Positions 24,441 to 37,100 of a stretch of 60,000 nucleotides of DNA are shown here, in pieces. Position 1 is the stretch's first letter. The number at the start of each line of letters is the position of its first letter. The position numbers were made by a program, and so were the translations under genes. The notes below the pieces were generated by a model. That model was not told the origin of the DNA. It worked only from the letters and a program-made list of their open reading frames with translations, and did no database searches. This DNA is from Hydractinia symbiolongicarpus (taxonomy: Eukaryota; Cnidaria; Hydrozoa; Anthoathecata; Hydractiniidae). The DNA is taken from the NCBI RefSeq assembly GCF_029227915.1, contig NC_079877.1, positions 12,959,351 to 13,019,350 on the forward strand, in the 5' to 3' direction.

Positions 24441-27137
24441 ATGTTGCAAGAGAAAAAAACCGTTACCTCAGGTGTTATTTACAAATTCAGCTGTGAAGAT
24501 TGTAAGAGGACCTTTCGAACAGAAAAAGATTTGAAAGAACATGGAAAATCTTGTAAAAATAAAAAAACATTCACTAATAGAACCTATACAGAAGATATAA
24601 AATACAAATGGGGATCATTTAATGACAAGATCTTTAAAAAGACATTATCTGATGTCTATGAAAAGACTGTATATTGGAGGAAGAACTTGTCTTGTTACCT
24701 GCTGCTACTGCTGGTAAACGATGATAAGATCACCAGACTGATGAATGATTGGCTTGATAATACAGCGTTGAAAAACCTATTATTTAAGGCGATCATGGTA
24801 ATGCCTAATTTACTGCTGCAAAAGCTGTCGAAAAACAGCAAAGCAAAAGATCATCTAAAAGCATTGGAAAGACGATTGCAATTGTGGTATGCAGGGAATT
24901 TATCGGAACCTCTTTCTGGAAAGTTGAACTATCCAGGACAATTTAAAATTCTTTAACAAACCAAAATCTGTGGCAGAAATATCGAAGAAATTTGCGGCAG
25001 AAATGCAAAAAGGCAATGTTAACGGTGCGATCATATTATTGACCAATAAGATGCAGCATGGTATTTTACGCCTTAATGAGAATACTTTATCCAACCTACA
25101 GATGAAGCATCCTACTGCACAGAAAGCTGGCCCTGACATTACCAGACAAACCAACCACCATTTATCAAATTTGTTACGAATGCATTGACGCAGAGGCGGT
25201 TGGAAAGCGGCGATCAGGACAAAAGGAGGATCTGGACTATCTGGAATTAATGCGGATGGATGGAGAAGGATACTTGTCTCTAACAATTTCTGAGAAAGTT
25301 CTATCACTTTATGTGAAACATTTTCGAAAGTCATACAGAAGTTATGCTCTAGCAAGATTCTGCATCATTGAAAGCATTCTTAGCATGTCGTTTGATTCCT
25401 CTTGATAAGAACCCAGGGCTTTGGAATCGCAGGCAAAATTGTTATATCTGCTATACGCAATGATATCATTTATCAGTTGGATCGTTGCAGACATGTGCTG
25501 GACATGACGCAGGCTGTGAAGCTGCGGTTCATGCAATCAACACCATATTTCAGGATAAGAATTTATTAGTGGATGCTGCGAATGCCTTCAACTCTGTGAA
25601 CAGAAACGTTTTCTTACATAATATAAAGATGTTTTGCCCATCAATTTTAACATTCGTGCAAAATTGTTATACTATAGCATCAGGCTATTTGTGTTGAAGT
25701 AAGCTGAAATCTGAGGAAGGAACAACGCAGGTTGATCCCATCGCTATGGCTGTTTATGCAATTGCCATAATTCCCATGATATTCATGATTTTTGGAGGTA
25801 GTTAACGAAACAAAGAAAGTAGCTTATGCTGACAATGTTACTGCTATTGGTGGAATCAACTCTGCTTACTGGGGCCAAAGTTTGGATATTTTCTAGAGGC
25901 AACAAAATCTTGGTTAATAGTAAAAAACGATGTATTTAAAGAACCATATATGGTTTTCAGTGATAGCAGTGTTAACATCACAATAACAGGTAAAAGACAT
26001 CTTGGTGTTGTTCTTGGATCGTGCGAGTTTAAAGATGAATACATGGCTCATAAGATCAAAAATTGATGTAAAGAAATTTCCATGTTATCCAAAATTGCAA
26101 AGATACAACCGCAAGCAGCCTATAGCTGCTTTGGAAGTGGATACAAGAATAAATTTACTTACTGTATGCGTATGATTCCAAACATTTACAGTTATTTACA
26201 ATAGGTGGATAATATCATTTTGTTAGAATTTATTCCTGTGTTGACTGGGGTATTAAATGTTCGGAAATGGAAAGACAATTGCTGTCCTTGCCTCTGAAAT
26301 TGGGTGGTTTAGGTATCCCAATGTTTTCAGAGATTTGTGAAATTGAATACTCTAACTCTATTATGATGACGGAAGTTTTAAGATCCGATATTGTAGAGCA
26401 GATTCGTAAATTATCACCTGCAAATGCTGCTGCTAAGAAAGTGAAGATCAGTTCAGAAAAAGAAGGAAGAAATAAACAGAAGTTATCACAGATTAGAGAG
26501 AGTTTGGATGCAGAAAAGAAACATTTAAATGACTTGAATTGTGAAAACGGGGCATAAATCTGGTTGACAACCGTTGCCTTTAAAAGATGAAGGTTATGTG
26601 TTAACTAAGCAACAGTTTTGGGATCTTGTTTATATCAGATATGGTTGGGAGCTTTCAAGGCTCCCTTAATTGTGTGAATGTGGGTCGAAATTTAATATTC
26701 AGCTGCCCTTTTGAATGAAGTATGTAAAGATGTTCGAGTTGAACCCAAGCTGCAACCGTTAAGAGGGGAAACTTCTGATTAAGCGACAGCAAATTGTAAT
26801 GATTAGGCAAGGTGCGATGTGAGTGCTCATGGTTTATGGTCTACAGGTCAAATGGCATTTTTTTTTATATAAGGGTGTTCAACCCAAACGCTAACAGATA
26901 TGTACATCAGGAAATTCCGAAACGCTATGAGATAAATGAGAATGAAAAAAAAGAATGTACAATGAGAGTGTGCTTTCAGTTGAGCATGGTAGCTTCACCC
27001 CGTTAGTTTTCGCTGCAACTGGTGGTATGAGTCGTGAATGCAAACACTTATTTAAACAATTAATTGAGTTGATTGCAGGGAAACAGAGATGTGACTTGAT
27101 AGCCTGCCTGCTAAAAAGAAAGATCTGCTTTTCCTAA
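24441..27137 (+). mobile_element. Decayed non-LTR retrotransposon with finger, RT and C-terminal region
   Basis: Pieces of one polyprotein run in order across three frames. First, a C2H2 finger (FSCEDCKRTFRTEKDLKEHG) at about 24484-24560. Next, a helical region with FKAIMVMPNLLLQK at 24780-24840. RT motif A follows as LLVDAANAFNSVNR near 25565-25605. RT motif B is DPIAMAVYAIAIIP near 25735-25780, preceded by a glycine-to-valine change. Motif C is YADN near 25828, where YADD is expected. The C-terminal RVFNPNANRY (about 26877-26910) and VEHGSFTPLVFAATGGM (about 26978-27030) close it. This arrangement is familiar from many cnidarian genomic copies. A restriction-like endonuclease at the C-terminus is my inference from the R2/NeSL-like layout. 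Frameshifts and a changed catalytic motif make it non-functional. Confidence 0.8.
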
Positions 27138-27439
27138 ATTAATTCCATTGAACCTTGTATACATGGCAGTCGGTCAATATACTATTATAATGAAAGTTTG
27201 GCGAGATCGATAGGAAACAGTGCTGATGTCAGCGAATCAATGGCTAATATCACAGTTTAGTTGTTTTCTTTCTTGTTACATAAACTTTTTCAATGTACTG
27301 TTATCTTTCCACGCATAACGTCTCCAGTTTAATTAAATGTTTCATATTAAAAGTTTTTACTGGCTGGTTTATTTCATAGCCAAAATATATAGAAAGTGGG
27401 AAAGTTATAACCACTAAGCTATGGTGCCACAAAGTCAAT

Positions 27440-27790
27440 AAAACTAAAAGTTAAAGAAAACCTAAGGTGTAAAATGATGTTGTATATTATAGAGCTTAAA
27501 AAGTTGGTTAACAATTCTTTTTATATTTTCTAAAAAGCTCTTTTGGTTCTCAAGATATTCACATTTAAAGAATTCCAGATTTATTTATACTGCATAAATT
27601 ATAATGTCATACTTAATAGGAAATTTTGACATTTTCTGTCATCAATAATTTTAGACTTGTTACGGGATGCACATCCCTTAACAAGTCTAACTTTACCAAT
27701 GCATAGATATTTAAAAGTGACTTGAAACATAAAATCTTTTGCCAAGATCAGACTTGTTTGCTTGTCTCATATTTGCGTTATAAACGCTCT
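27440..27790 (+). repeat. Old interspersed repeat R1, copy 2 (uninterrupted)
   Basis: Diverged second copy of the repeat at 2655-4400, starting near AAGAAAACCTAAGGTGTAAAA and running to TTGCTTGTCTCA. It lacks the 1.4 kb transposon and so preserves that insertion's empty site. A tRNA box-A-like word (TAGCTTAGTGG on the minus strand, about 27412-27422) lies just before it. The copy ends about 400 bp before the TFIIF-beta start. Confidence 0.7.
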
Positions 27791-28199
27791 TTCGTAATGT
27801 ACCGAGTCTTTATTTTGGAGTTAGTACATTTGTTAAAATTTGTTAAGCAATTTGTTTTTCAGAACTCTTGAAAAACAAATATGAAAATAAACGATGGAAA
27901 ACTCAGGGAAAAAAGTCAAGGGCCAAAATAGTACAAAAAATTGCGGAATTCCAATAATCTAATGTTAAAAAAAGTCTGTTAAACTGTAGTACTGTCATTA
28001 AAAGCTAAAGTAAATGGGACAAAAGCAGGCTGATGGATTAGTTGATTTATTGAATTACAGAAGTGATAAAGAAAATGATTATTTTTTTGTTATGGATAAT
28101 GTATGCATTTCAGCAATAAGAAATCTGAACTTTAAAATTTCTAGTTCATTGTCTTTCACAGAAAAAAAGCATGCATATAAAATCAATATATATAAAAAC

Positions 28200-31100
28200 A
28201 TGACATCATCTTCTCCTGCAAATGCATCTTCGTCAGGAACAACAAAAGTTGACTGTACGCGTGCAAGTCAAAGTGTTTGGTTAGTCAAGGTAGGTAGAAG
28301 CTTGGCATCCCTTTTCCCTGTTTTTTTTTTATCAAGCACTGTACGTATACGTTTTTATAATAATAGGTTCCAAAGTATCTCGCAGAGGTGTGGGACAGAG
28401 CTGATGCAACTGGCATAGTTGGAAGTTTGCGTATTCCACTGTATGTTATTTTAATTCTTGTTAGACACAAATAAAAGTTTGCATGCATCTTACATAGTAG
28501 AAGTAGCATGTAACTTAACTTGTTAAAATCGATCAGAAAATTTGTTTTTGGTATTTTTAGTACAAAAAAATTTGCACACAAAAAATACCCACAAACCCTC
28601 TCTTCTTTTCATATCAAAATTTTCTAATAATTAAATTATCTTTATTTTTTGTGCTTATATTTAGGAATACAGCTCCAAACAATGTTTCGTTTCATTTGGC
28701 AAGCAACCTAATAAATGCTGGTACATTAAAAGACACAGCAATACCCCAACAACATAAATTTATTATGTCTGATGTACATCAGTCGATGGCGATTTTTTCT
28801 GAAACTCCACCAGGTCAGTTAAAATAAAATACTTGCTGATAAATAAGTTAAAATAAAATATTTGCTGATAAATGTCCCACAACTAAGTGGGATCAAAGTA
28901 ATTGGCAATTGAATTACAACTCCACACCTAACTGACAGATGTCCCACAAGCAATTAAAATCATCAAAGGGTGAATCCTTGACAAACTTAAATGTCTAACA
29001 ACTACGTGGGGTTCACGCGGAGATATTGCATCACAACTTCGAAATTACTGACTGGTTGACTTTTAAAGCTTTGTATCGGAGGGTCTATTGAGGAATTGTT
29101 AGGTTTGATAAGTTATTGTGTATAAATATCCTATGCTATAGTCACCAATAGGTGATGTAACTGATAAATTATCATCCCTTCCCTCAAATGTCTCTTCCAA
29201 GGTTTGAAATGGAGTGCAACTCTGCTACAGGCTAGCTGAAGTTAAAAAATTTGTGTATGACACAGATCCGTTGAAACTTTTGCTATAACATATAAAATAA
29301 ACAGGAATGAAGTTGAACATTTTTGCCATGTGGTCTCCTTTTTACCTCATGACTTCAATGACTTAAATCAAAATAATATTAAATTTGTTGGACTTCGGTG
29401 CAACGTTTTTATGTATGTATTTCAAAGCAAACATGTCTGAGGTAGATAATTGAATATTATATAAAAATTTAGTGTTAGGGAAACTTAAGATAGTGCTCCC
29501 AAGGAAAGGTAAAAACTATAAACATAAAAATGTTGTATTTTTTAGATGAAGATGACAATACTGATCAAAAAGGTAGGGTTATTGTTAACTGAGGGTAGTT
29601 ATTCAAAACAGCAGATTTAAAATTAATCTGAAAATTTGTTCATACAACACTGCTCAAGGATGAGTCATTTGTCCTGGATATAAACTACTAAGGAAAATCT
29701 TGCAAATTTTTGAAGTAGTAGTACAAGTAGAAATACCAGTTGCATTTACTTCACTATTTCACCAACTGTGAAAAATTTAATTATTTTTTGCTTTGAAATG
29801 TAAGCAATTTAACTAAGAAGTGCTATTAAAAGTTAAATGTTCGATTGCTAAGCTACTAAATTGTAGCAAAAGGGATTTATTATTATTATTTTATTTTATT
29901 TTAAGCACGGGACAAGGTAGCATTTGAAGGAAAGATTGCAAAACGAGCTGATTGTCGTCCTATTGAAAACAAGAACTATATGATGATGAAAAGGTAATTT
30001 GTCCAGTCATAGTGGGACAGGAGATAAGGGGGGGGGGGATCTTGAAAAATAAAAATCTTTTTATGGCTTAGTGAGCTGATAAATGGCTACATAACATGAG
30101 TCAAAAGTTTTATTACTAACTAGGAATCACTGTGGTATTTTAAAGACCAGAATAGTGTGAATCAACTCTATGAACCGTACAGGCTGAAAGATGTACTAAT
30201 AGCCTAGAATTTAGCATTGTATACAAATTATTGAAGCTAAATAGTTTTGCAACGTACAGACATCATCTCGCATTTACGTGTCTTTCAGTTTCTTTTTAAG
30301 TTGCACTTTCAGTATATAAGTGTATCAATCAAAGCAAATTTTGCCAAAAAGAAATGTAGCCTTCTTTAACACTTTTTAGGAAAGCCATTGAAAAAGCATG
30401 TCGACCAGTACGTCAAGCAAAACAGATCACAAGCGTTGTAACAGCTTTTAAACCCATCAGTGGTCACCAAATCAATGTAATAGCATTTATAGTAGCTAGA
30501 ACAAAGAATTATATTACTTAAACGAGCGAATGAATGAGTGAATGTATGTATGAATGAATGAATGAATGAATGAATGAATGAATGAAACGAAATGATAAAT
30601 AGAAACGTTATGAATGTGGTTAAAGAAGCAGAAGATTTTTTGATTTTTTTTCAGGTGAAACAAGAGAAGATACAAAAAGAAGCTGGTAAACGTGTTCGCG
30701 ATGATCCTGAAGTTGTGCGTGAAAAATTGTATAAAGCTTTTGAAAAGCATCAATATTATACATTGAAAGATCTTGTCGGTATCACTGAACAGCCAGTGGT
30801 AAGAATATTTCGTATATTTGTCCGTATTAAAAAAGTATCCCTTTTTTATTTAAACGGGGTCTTTTAGTCCTGATTTTGAACAGTATTGAGTAGAAGCCTT
30901 TTGTATAGGATACAGATGTTGTTATGAACATCGGTAAATTCAGTAGATGTCTAACATTCCTTTTTGTTTCCGGATGATTTTTACTTACTTTAATAGAAGC
31001 TTATCGTATTTTATTATTTATTATTTTATTTATTTATTTGTAAAATATTTACAGAAGATTTTATTTTAGTTGAGAAAAACTGCTTTCCAAACGAGTCCTA

Positions 31101-31285
31101 TTTAACGAGTCCTTGTTAAGTTAACCAGATAAAAGTAATTAATTTATTAATTATTTTTACAGGTTCATCTAAAGGCTATCCTTCGGGACGTTTGCAACTA
31201 CAATGTAAAAAACCCACATAAAAATACTTACGAGTTGAAACCGGAATACCGACATTACAAAACGGAGGAAACAAGCTCAACTTAA
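28200..31285 (+). CDS. GTF2F2: General transcription factor IIF subunit 2 (TFIIF-beta / RAP30), complete
   Basis: Nuclear RNA polymerase II initiation factor. It pairs with TFIIF-alpha, binds polymerase and stabilises the pre-initiation complex. Eight exons: 28200-28289, 28367-28440, 28665-28813, 29546-29572, 29906-29993, 30380-30476, 30655-30798 and 31163-31285. All have GT-AG borders with compatible phases and sum to 792 bases, 263 residues (human is about 249). Family hallmarks in order: VWLVKVPKYLAEVW in the dimerisation domain, HKFIMSDVHQSMAIFSE, AKRADCRP and ENKNYMMMKR, then the winged-helix DNA-binding domain with FEKHQYYTLKDLV, ITEQPV, LKAILRDV and YELKPEYRHY near the C-terminus. I chose the ATG at 28200, giving 30 residues before the dimerisation core; the frame is open upstream to another ATG at 28014, so a longer N-terminus is not excluded. 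Confidence 0.96.
30535..30592. repeat. GAAT microsatellite in TFIIF-beta intron 6
   Basis: Runs of GAATGA / TGTA tetranucleotides inside the intron between exons 6 and 7. The minus-strand reading gives a meaningless Phe/Ile/His-rich frame. Confidence 0.85.
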
Positions 31286-31325
31286 TTTTGCAGAAAGCTT
31301 TGGTATTTATGCTATGAAGTTGAAC

Positions 31326-31331
31326 AATAAA
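31326..31331 (+). terminator. Polyadenylation signal of TFIIF-beta
   Basis: AATAAA 41 bp past the TAA stop, on the coding strand. Confidence 0.65.
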
Positions 31332-31716
31332 GTATTATTCATCCAATTAATTTAAGGAGTTCCGTGCCAGAGTATAACTATTGTGTCCCGTGTTGACAAA
31401 AAAAACAAAGATGGACGATCCAAACAACGCGATGAAATGAACTCGCTTCAAGATAAATAAATTTTTTTAATTTTTTTTTTTAAATTCCTTTACCTCGAAA
31501 ACTAGTACCAAAAAAACAAAGTATTGCTTTCTTCATGACAGTTTCTCACAACTTTTATATAATCGCAGCAAATGAAATGAGTGAATAGTAAAATATCTAT
31601 TCAGACAAAACAACTAAGCTATCCGGACAAAACAAATAAGGTATCCGGACAATATAGTATTCGGAAGTTCATTGACCTTATGTACTACGATATTGTTTCA
31701 AGTAAGATGTGCATAG

Positions 31717-31761
<45 letters not shown>

Positions 31762-31766
31762 TATTT
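31717..31766. repeat. ATT trinucleotide microsatellite (SINE tail)
   Basis: About 16 ATT units. On the minus strand this AAT run directly follows the conserved end of the SINE at 31767-32035 and is best read as its 3' tail. Confidence 0.85.
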
Positions 31767-32035
31767 ACCCAGGATAGCCTCTTCAGTTCCTATTGGTACA
31801 TATATATATATATAGCGCATTTAAAGCTCCCATTTGAGTTACGAAAGTCGTGGAAGCACAGCAATCGCTCAACTAGACAACCGCCTAAGATATAAATCCT
31901 ATTCTCATGCTGAGCGCTAAGCAGAAAGGATAGATTCACACTTTTATATTCTCTGGCATGACTCGGCCGGCGTTTGAACCCAAGACCTCCCGCACTGAAA
32001 GCGAACGCTCTACCACAAGGCTATCAGACGGCTAT
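31767..32035 (-). mobile_element. tRNA-derived SINE (copy 1, near full length)
   Basis: On the minus strand, a tRNA-like head has box A TGTGGTAGAGCG (32007-32018) and box B GGTTCAAAC (31972-31980). A unique body then runs past CTTAGGCGG, GATTGCTGTGCTTCC and GGGAGCTTTAAATG to GGAACTGAAGAGGC and CTGGGTAAATAATAG, ending in an AAT tail. Body fragments recur at 53985-54111 and 55960-56040. A pol III promoter, a body and a microsatellite tail together identify a SINE; the family name is unknown. Confidence 0.75.
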
Positions 32036-32550
32036 CAGTCATGTATGGCCATTACGATATATGAATTAAAATGACGTGATTATTTTTATTTTTTATGACA
32101 CGGAATATTTTATGATCTGAAATTTTCAATTCAACAATGGTTTTAGAATTTATTTAAAAAATAATTTTGTGTGTTACCCTGTATGAAGTTAGAGAGGCAG
32201 AAGAAAGAGGAGCACGGTGGGAGTACTTATGCTAACATCTGCTTAGCAATATTTTTAGAACTCCTTAAAAAATATATAAATTTTATTTTGCGACCTTTTA
32301 TCAGAAATTGCCGACGTGTTCATAAAAAATTCTGATTAACTTTTTATTCATGAGTCTTCTTGCTCGTGTGGAATCGCACATAGTATTTTACGTTAAAATA
32401 TTTTAATGTTTTTTATCGGCCCAAACAAAAATAGCCGTGAGTGACGATTCGCAGTAACAAAAATCTAGGTTAATGAAAATTAAGGTCGTAAAAAATTTAA
32501 GGGCTAATATATATTTTTGCTGGCTAGTGTTACAAGAAGCATGCAAAAGT

Positions 32551-32640
32551 CTGGGACGAGGATAACAGAATCACAAACTCGTCCCCAGGGTTCTGGGTGT
32601 GATATTCATCGGCGCAGAACGGCCCTGGGACGAGGATAAC
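32551..32640. repeat. MITE-like repeat with CTGGGACGAGGATAAC ends (copy 4)
   Basis: CTGGGACGAGGATAAC occurs at both 32551 and 32625 in direct orientation, with an inverted ACTCGTCCCCAGGG between them. This looks like two overlapping or rearranged copies of the short palindromic family. Confidence 0.55.
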
Positions 32641-34106
32641 GTGAAAAACTGAAACTTGTATTAAATTAAACCCTAACGGTCAAAACATAATCAAGTTCAA
32701 AATATGGGGAGGACGGTTATATATTTAACGCAAATTACTGAGGCTAAAAAATTAGTGAATATTTGATAGGTAATGAATATTTTAATCTATGCGTAATACA
32801 AAACACATAATCCATCCACCAGATGAATCATGCAAAAGCGCTTAACGAATAAATTAATTACATATAGCATCCTTAGTTATTCACAGACAAGTAATCCAAA
32901 AAAACACAGTATGAAAATTTTAACCTGGCTGTGTCACTACGAGGTTACCCATGGTGATTTGATAAACATTTTCCAGATATCATTTACTGTTACGAATAGC
33001 CAAATATCAATTCTGATTCTATAACAAATGGAAGTTATCAATCAACGCAAGTGATTTTTTTACGTACATTATCTGCAAATACACTTGTAGCCAAGTTCAA
33101 ACTTTCTGTCAATTCACAAACATCGTTTTTTCGGCTTTATCGCTGGTTTCCTCAGTTATTCCAGGGTTATCAAGTTATCCAGGTATACGCTTAGACAACT
33201 GTAATGCGTGACAAGATGGTTTTAAACAAGTCAAAGGTGCTTAGAACCCCTCCCTTAGGCAAACAAAGTTTCCCTATCTAGAAAGGACACTAGCGTTGTC
33301 CCTGCTCCATTTAAATATTACTTCTCATATATACAGGGACAATTACACAGCTGTATTAAGGAGAAATCCTATGACCAGAACGAATTCAGCGTAAAAAATC
33401 GAGATAAGCGAGTAAACAGAAAAGAAATTTAATTTTTTGTGACTCCATGTGGGTGAAAGAAAGAAAATTACAAAAATTTATTTGATTTCTACTTTAGTAA
33501 ACAATTCTACATCATGCAAGGTATATAAATTCATAAAAAAAGTATAAAAATGACCATTACATGAAGGATGCTTCTACCCTAATAGAATTCCAAGTTTAAA
33601 AGCCCATTTACTCTGTATAAACGCTTGTGACATCACAAGGATAAAATGCGGAACAAATTTTCATCACTTTTCGTATGGAAACAAAATGAAACACCCATCC
33701 TTACGCAAACAAAAAACATAGGCGTAAAATTATTCAAACTAAAAGACCCACCAAAACAAGAAAATCCACTGAACTATAAACACGAAAACGAGACTAAAAA
33801 TAAATGTTCGACAAAATAAATAAAGCGAAATTTTTTTTAAAAATTACGCTTTTGCGACATGTTTACGTAAAGAAAAACTGCAGCCTGGGAACAAAGTTGT
33901 ATCTGGTATATCAAATATACCACACCTGGATTCCAGGTTGATCAAAATTAATAAATAAATTAATATATATACTTTCTCTTCAGAAATACACGAGTGTAAA
34001 AGACGAAAAAATAACTAAAGCGATGCTAAAAAAACTTTGTATATACAAATATATTTTTAACAGTATGACAGACTACTGCGTTCAGACAGTTCTCTAGCAT
34101 GCGCTG
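32641..34106. other. 3' flank of the Ig/FN3 receptor
   Basis: AT-rich non-coding DNA between convergent genes, probably including the receptor's 3' UTR. No exon was recognised. A short palindrome GGTATAT...ATATACC sits near 33905. Confidence 0.5.
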
Positions 34107-37100
34107 CTACACCAACCACTCTTTATAAACACTACTTGAGCCTACGCTGTTACTGCGCCTTAACACTGGGGGCACACGGGGCTCTTCAGTGACACTGTCA
34201 ATTACGCTTCTACACCTGTCTGTAGGAGGGAGAACAGGCATCTCCTCTTCCTCCTCCTCTTCTGTTATTTCAGTTCTTTTATTACTTTTAAATTCATTCA
34301 ATAATTGCGCACATCGCGCGCTTTTTTCACGATCGGAATATCGATTTTTACCTAATACAACCGGTGCATCCGACATGTAACCGGTATCTAATCCGTAATT
34401 TTTTGGATTCGAATACGGACGAGGTGGTAACATTGTCTTTACATTTAAATCGCTATCTAAAGAATCGTCTAATGTGATACCTAATTGTCTTTCCATCTCA
34501 AGTAAATTGTCGAACATATCTTCGCTGTCCGTAACTTCGTTTTTCTCTGACATCCTTTCGATATCTACCATAGCTTGGTTATATGAAGGAGGAGCGACAG
34601 GCCGTGGGCTTACGAATGTACCGTGACGGGTTCCTTCGTCTTCTGAATAATACTGCACTTGAGGTGGTTTGCTATAATTAAGATTATGTCTCTGTGATGG
34701 AGGGAGGTATTTATGACGTCCAACATAGTCTAACGGAGAGCTTCTAGTTGAAATGTCGCTTGCATAGCCCCCATCACGTCTATAACCGGAATCACTGATA
34801 TATCCATTGTGACCAGCGTATCCATGATAGTTGGGTCTAAGCAATGTTGGTTTATCCATGATTTCCTGATGTATAGATTCAGAATCAGACGTGGAATTAC
34901 TACCGTCCCCAAATCCACTGGACTTACCATCGTACGTCTTGTCATTTATTAAGTCCGTCTTTATTTTCGGCGACGGCATTCTGTCACTTTCTGTTGCGGA
35001 GTTTTCTGATGATGCATCATGTATATCTTTTATTCCGACTAAACCCGTATCCATATTTTTATCGACCTCAGTTTTCTCATTTGACGACAGACGTCTTCTA
35101 GATCCGTCAATACCGTCGCGGCAAAATTGATCATAAGAATCTTTAAAATTTTTGCGATTTAATGCTGGGTATCGCTGCTTCTTGTCGTCATTTAATTCAA
35201 CGACGTCGTCTTTTTCTATGTCACTTATATCATAGTCTTCCTCATCAAGCAACTCTGATGGGTCAATGGAGGAGCCGTCAATGTCTGACATCAACAAAAC
35301 TGATGGTGATGACGTGCTTTTGTACAATCCTTTCTTCTCTTTTCTCTTCTCTCTCTTCGTTTTTTGATCACGACTGTCGAGCGTCATATACTTTTTATTA
35401 CACGTGCACACACGCTTTTCGTTTTCATTGGGTTCTAGCAGAACAAACACGTCGTCTTTCGTACTGCCGTTCGACATGTTTGGTTGGTTGTATGTTCCTA
35501 ATTTCAAAGCTGGGCATGCGCGTAGATGGAATCTTCGAGGGGAGTCGTTATTTCCAAATTTGGGTGATAAAAGCGATCCGTTGTCTGTACTGTCAATCGA
35601 TTGGTGTTCAATTTCAATTCCACTAAAAAAAATAAAAATTAAATTATTTACGGTAGAAAAAATCATCGAAACTTGTCATTTCGCGGTGAGATAATTCACG
35701 GGAAATTCACCCGCTGCTGCTCGCAGGTACCATTTTTAGCTGGCAGACGGAAAGTAAAACGACTTACTGCTCCTTATTGTAGCCGATCATTTTCTTTTCA
35801 TTTCGACTCGCTAAATAAATAAATAAATAAAAAATATGAGAGACGTTACACTCAAACCCAACACACCTAAAAACCTAAACCTAAAAGTCTCAGGAAATTG
35901 TGTCGCTAAAAAGACGTCATCATTACCATGGTATCTCCGTTTTCGACGCCGACAGAAACAATACAAGCTGATGATGAGCACGATGACGAACAATCCGAAA
36001 ATAATAGCAAGCACGATCGGTGGAATGAGATCATCCGATTCTTTCGACACAGGTGAGGCACCCGGCATACCTAAAAATACAATTGACAAATAATATATAA
36101 CACATACATACATATAAAAAAACACTTTTATAAAAAAAATGCGCAAAAAAACAAACATTTAATAACATATAAAAATATATATAAAGTATGGAAGAAAAAA
36201 GCAGTAGGGATTAGATTTTTTCACCTATATTTTTTCCCTGCAAACCCTCAGTTCCTTAAGCACGACAACTTTTACGCATAAAGAATTTCTAATTTTAAGA
36301 TGTTTGCATATTCACAACCGCTTTTTTAACTTCGCTATTAATGCAATAAAAAGAATTCTTTTACAAGCCAATTTTCTTTTAACCTTTTTCTTTAGTGACT
36401 AACAAAGAAGAAATAGTTTTAACTGATTGTAAAATAAAACTTCTTTTTTCTTGCCTTCCGCGCAGCCAGAATAATCGATGAAACAAAGTGGATAAATAAT
36501 TAAAACGCAGAAATTTTCCACACCTCAAAAGCTTGCTTCAAAAGACAATTAGTACATCAATAGAGGTATTGAAAAATTAAGCCAATTTTTGTAAACACGT
36601 TTTAGGGGAGTGCAGCCACAACAAAAAAGCTCTCCGGAGAAGAGAGAGTATGACACATCTGAGTCAAGTTATGTGAAGTTTGAAACAAATGACGATATAG
36701 GGACAAGAAACAGTAATAACGAAATCCTGACACGTGACCTGACAGGACAGAGACATCGAAAAAAGTTGAAACATTCTGCTATATAAAAGACGTCTGGTAA
36801 CTAACCTGTCTTTATCACTTCCTTTGGCTTGGTCCCAGTACTCTTTACGTTGTTCGCAGCGACGGCAAAAATTTGAAATTCTAGTGGATGTTTTACATCC
36901 GGTAATTCCTCTATTGCGATAGACACTTTCTCTTGTTTCCCTTGAGGTTGGGTTGATCGGCGAGCACGTTGCTTCGGGACAAACTCTTTCCAACCTGTAG
37001 ATGTGTTTGCGGTTCGGTACTCAATTGAATAGCCTGCGTATGCGGGACGTCCCGGGGTCATCATGTGCTTCCATTTAAGTATGTAACCTGCCTCAGACAT

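Noticed and set aside
30514-30753. Phe/His/Ile-rich minus-strand frame
   Set aside because: It is the antisense of a microsatellite and TFIIF-beta exon 7.
31581-31895. Plus-strand frame with poly-Leu
   Set aside because: Translation of the ATT microsatellite and SINE sequence.
31960-32035. Possible true tRNA gene
   Set aside because: Boxes A and B are present, but the acceptor stem does not pair and the sequence continues into a repeated SINE body.
34891-35694. Several plus-strand frames of 79-154 codons
   Set aside because: Antisense shadows of the receptor's long last exon.
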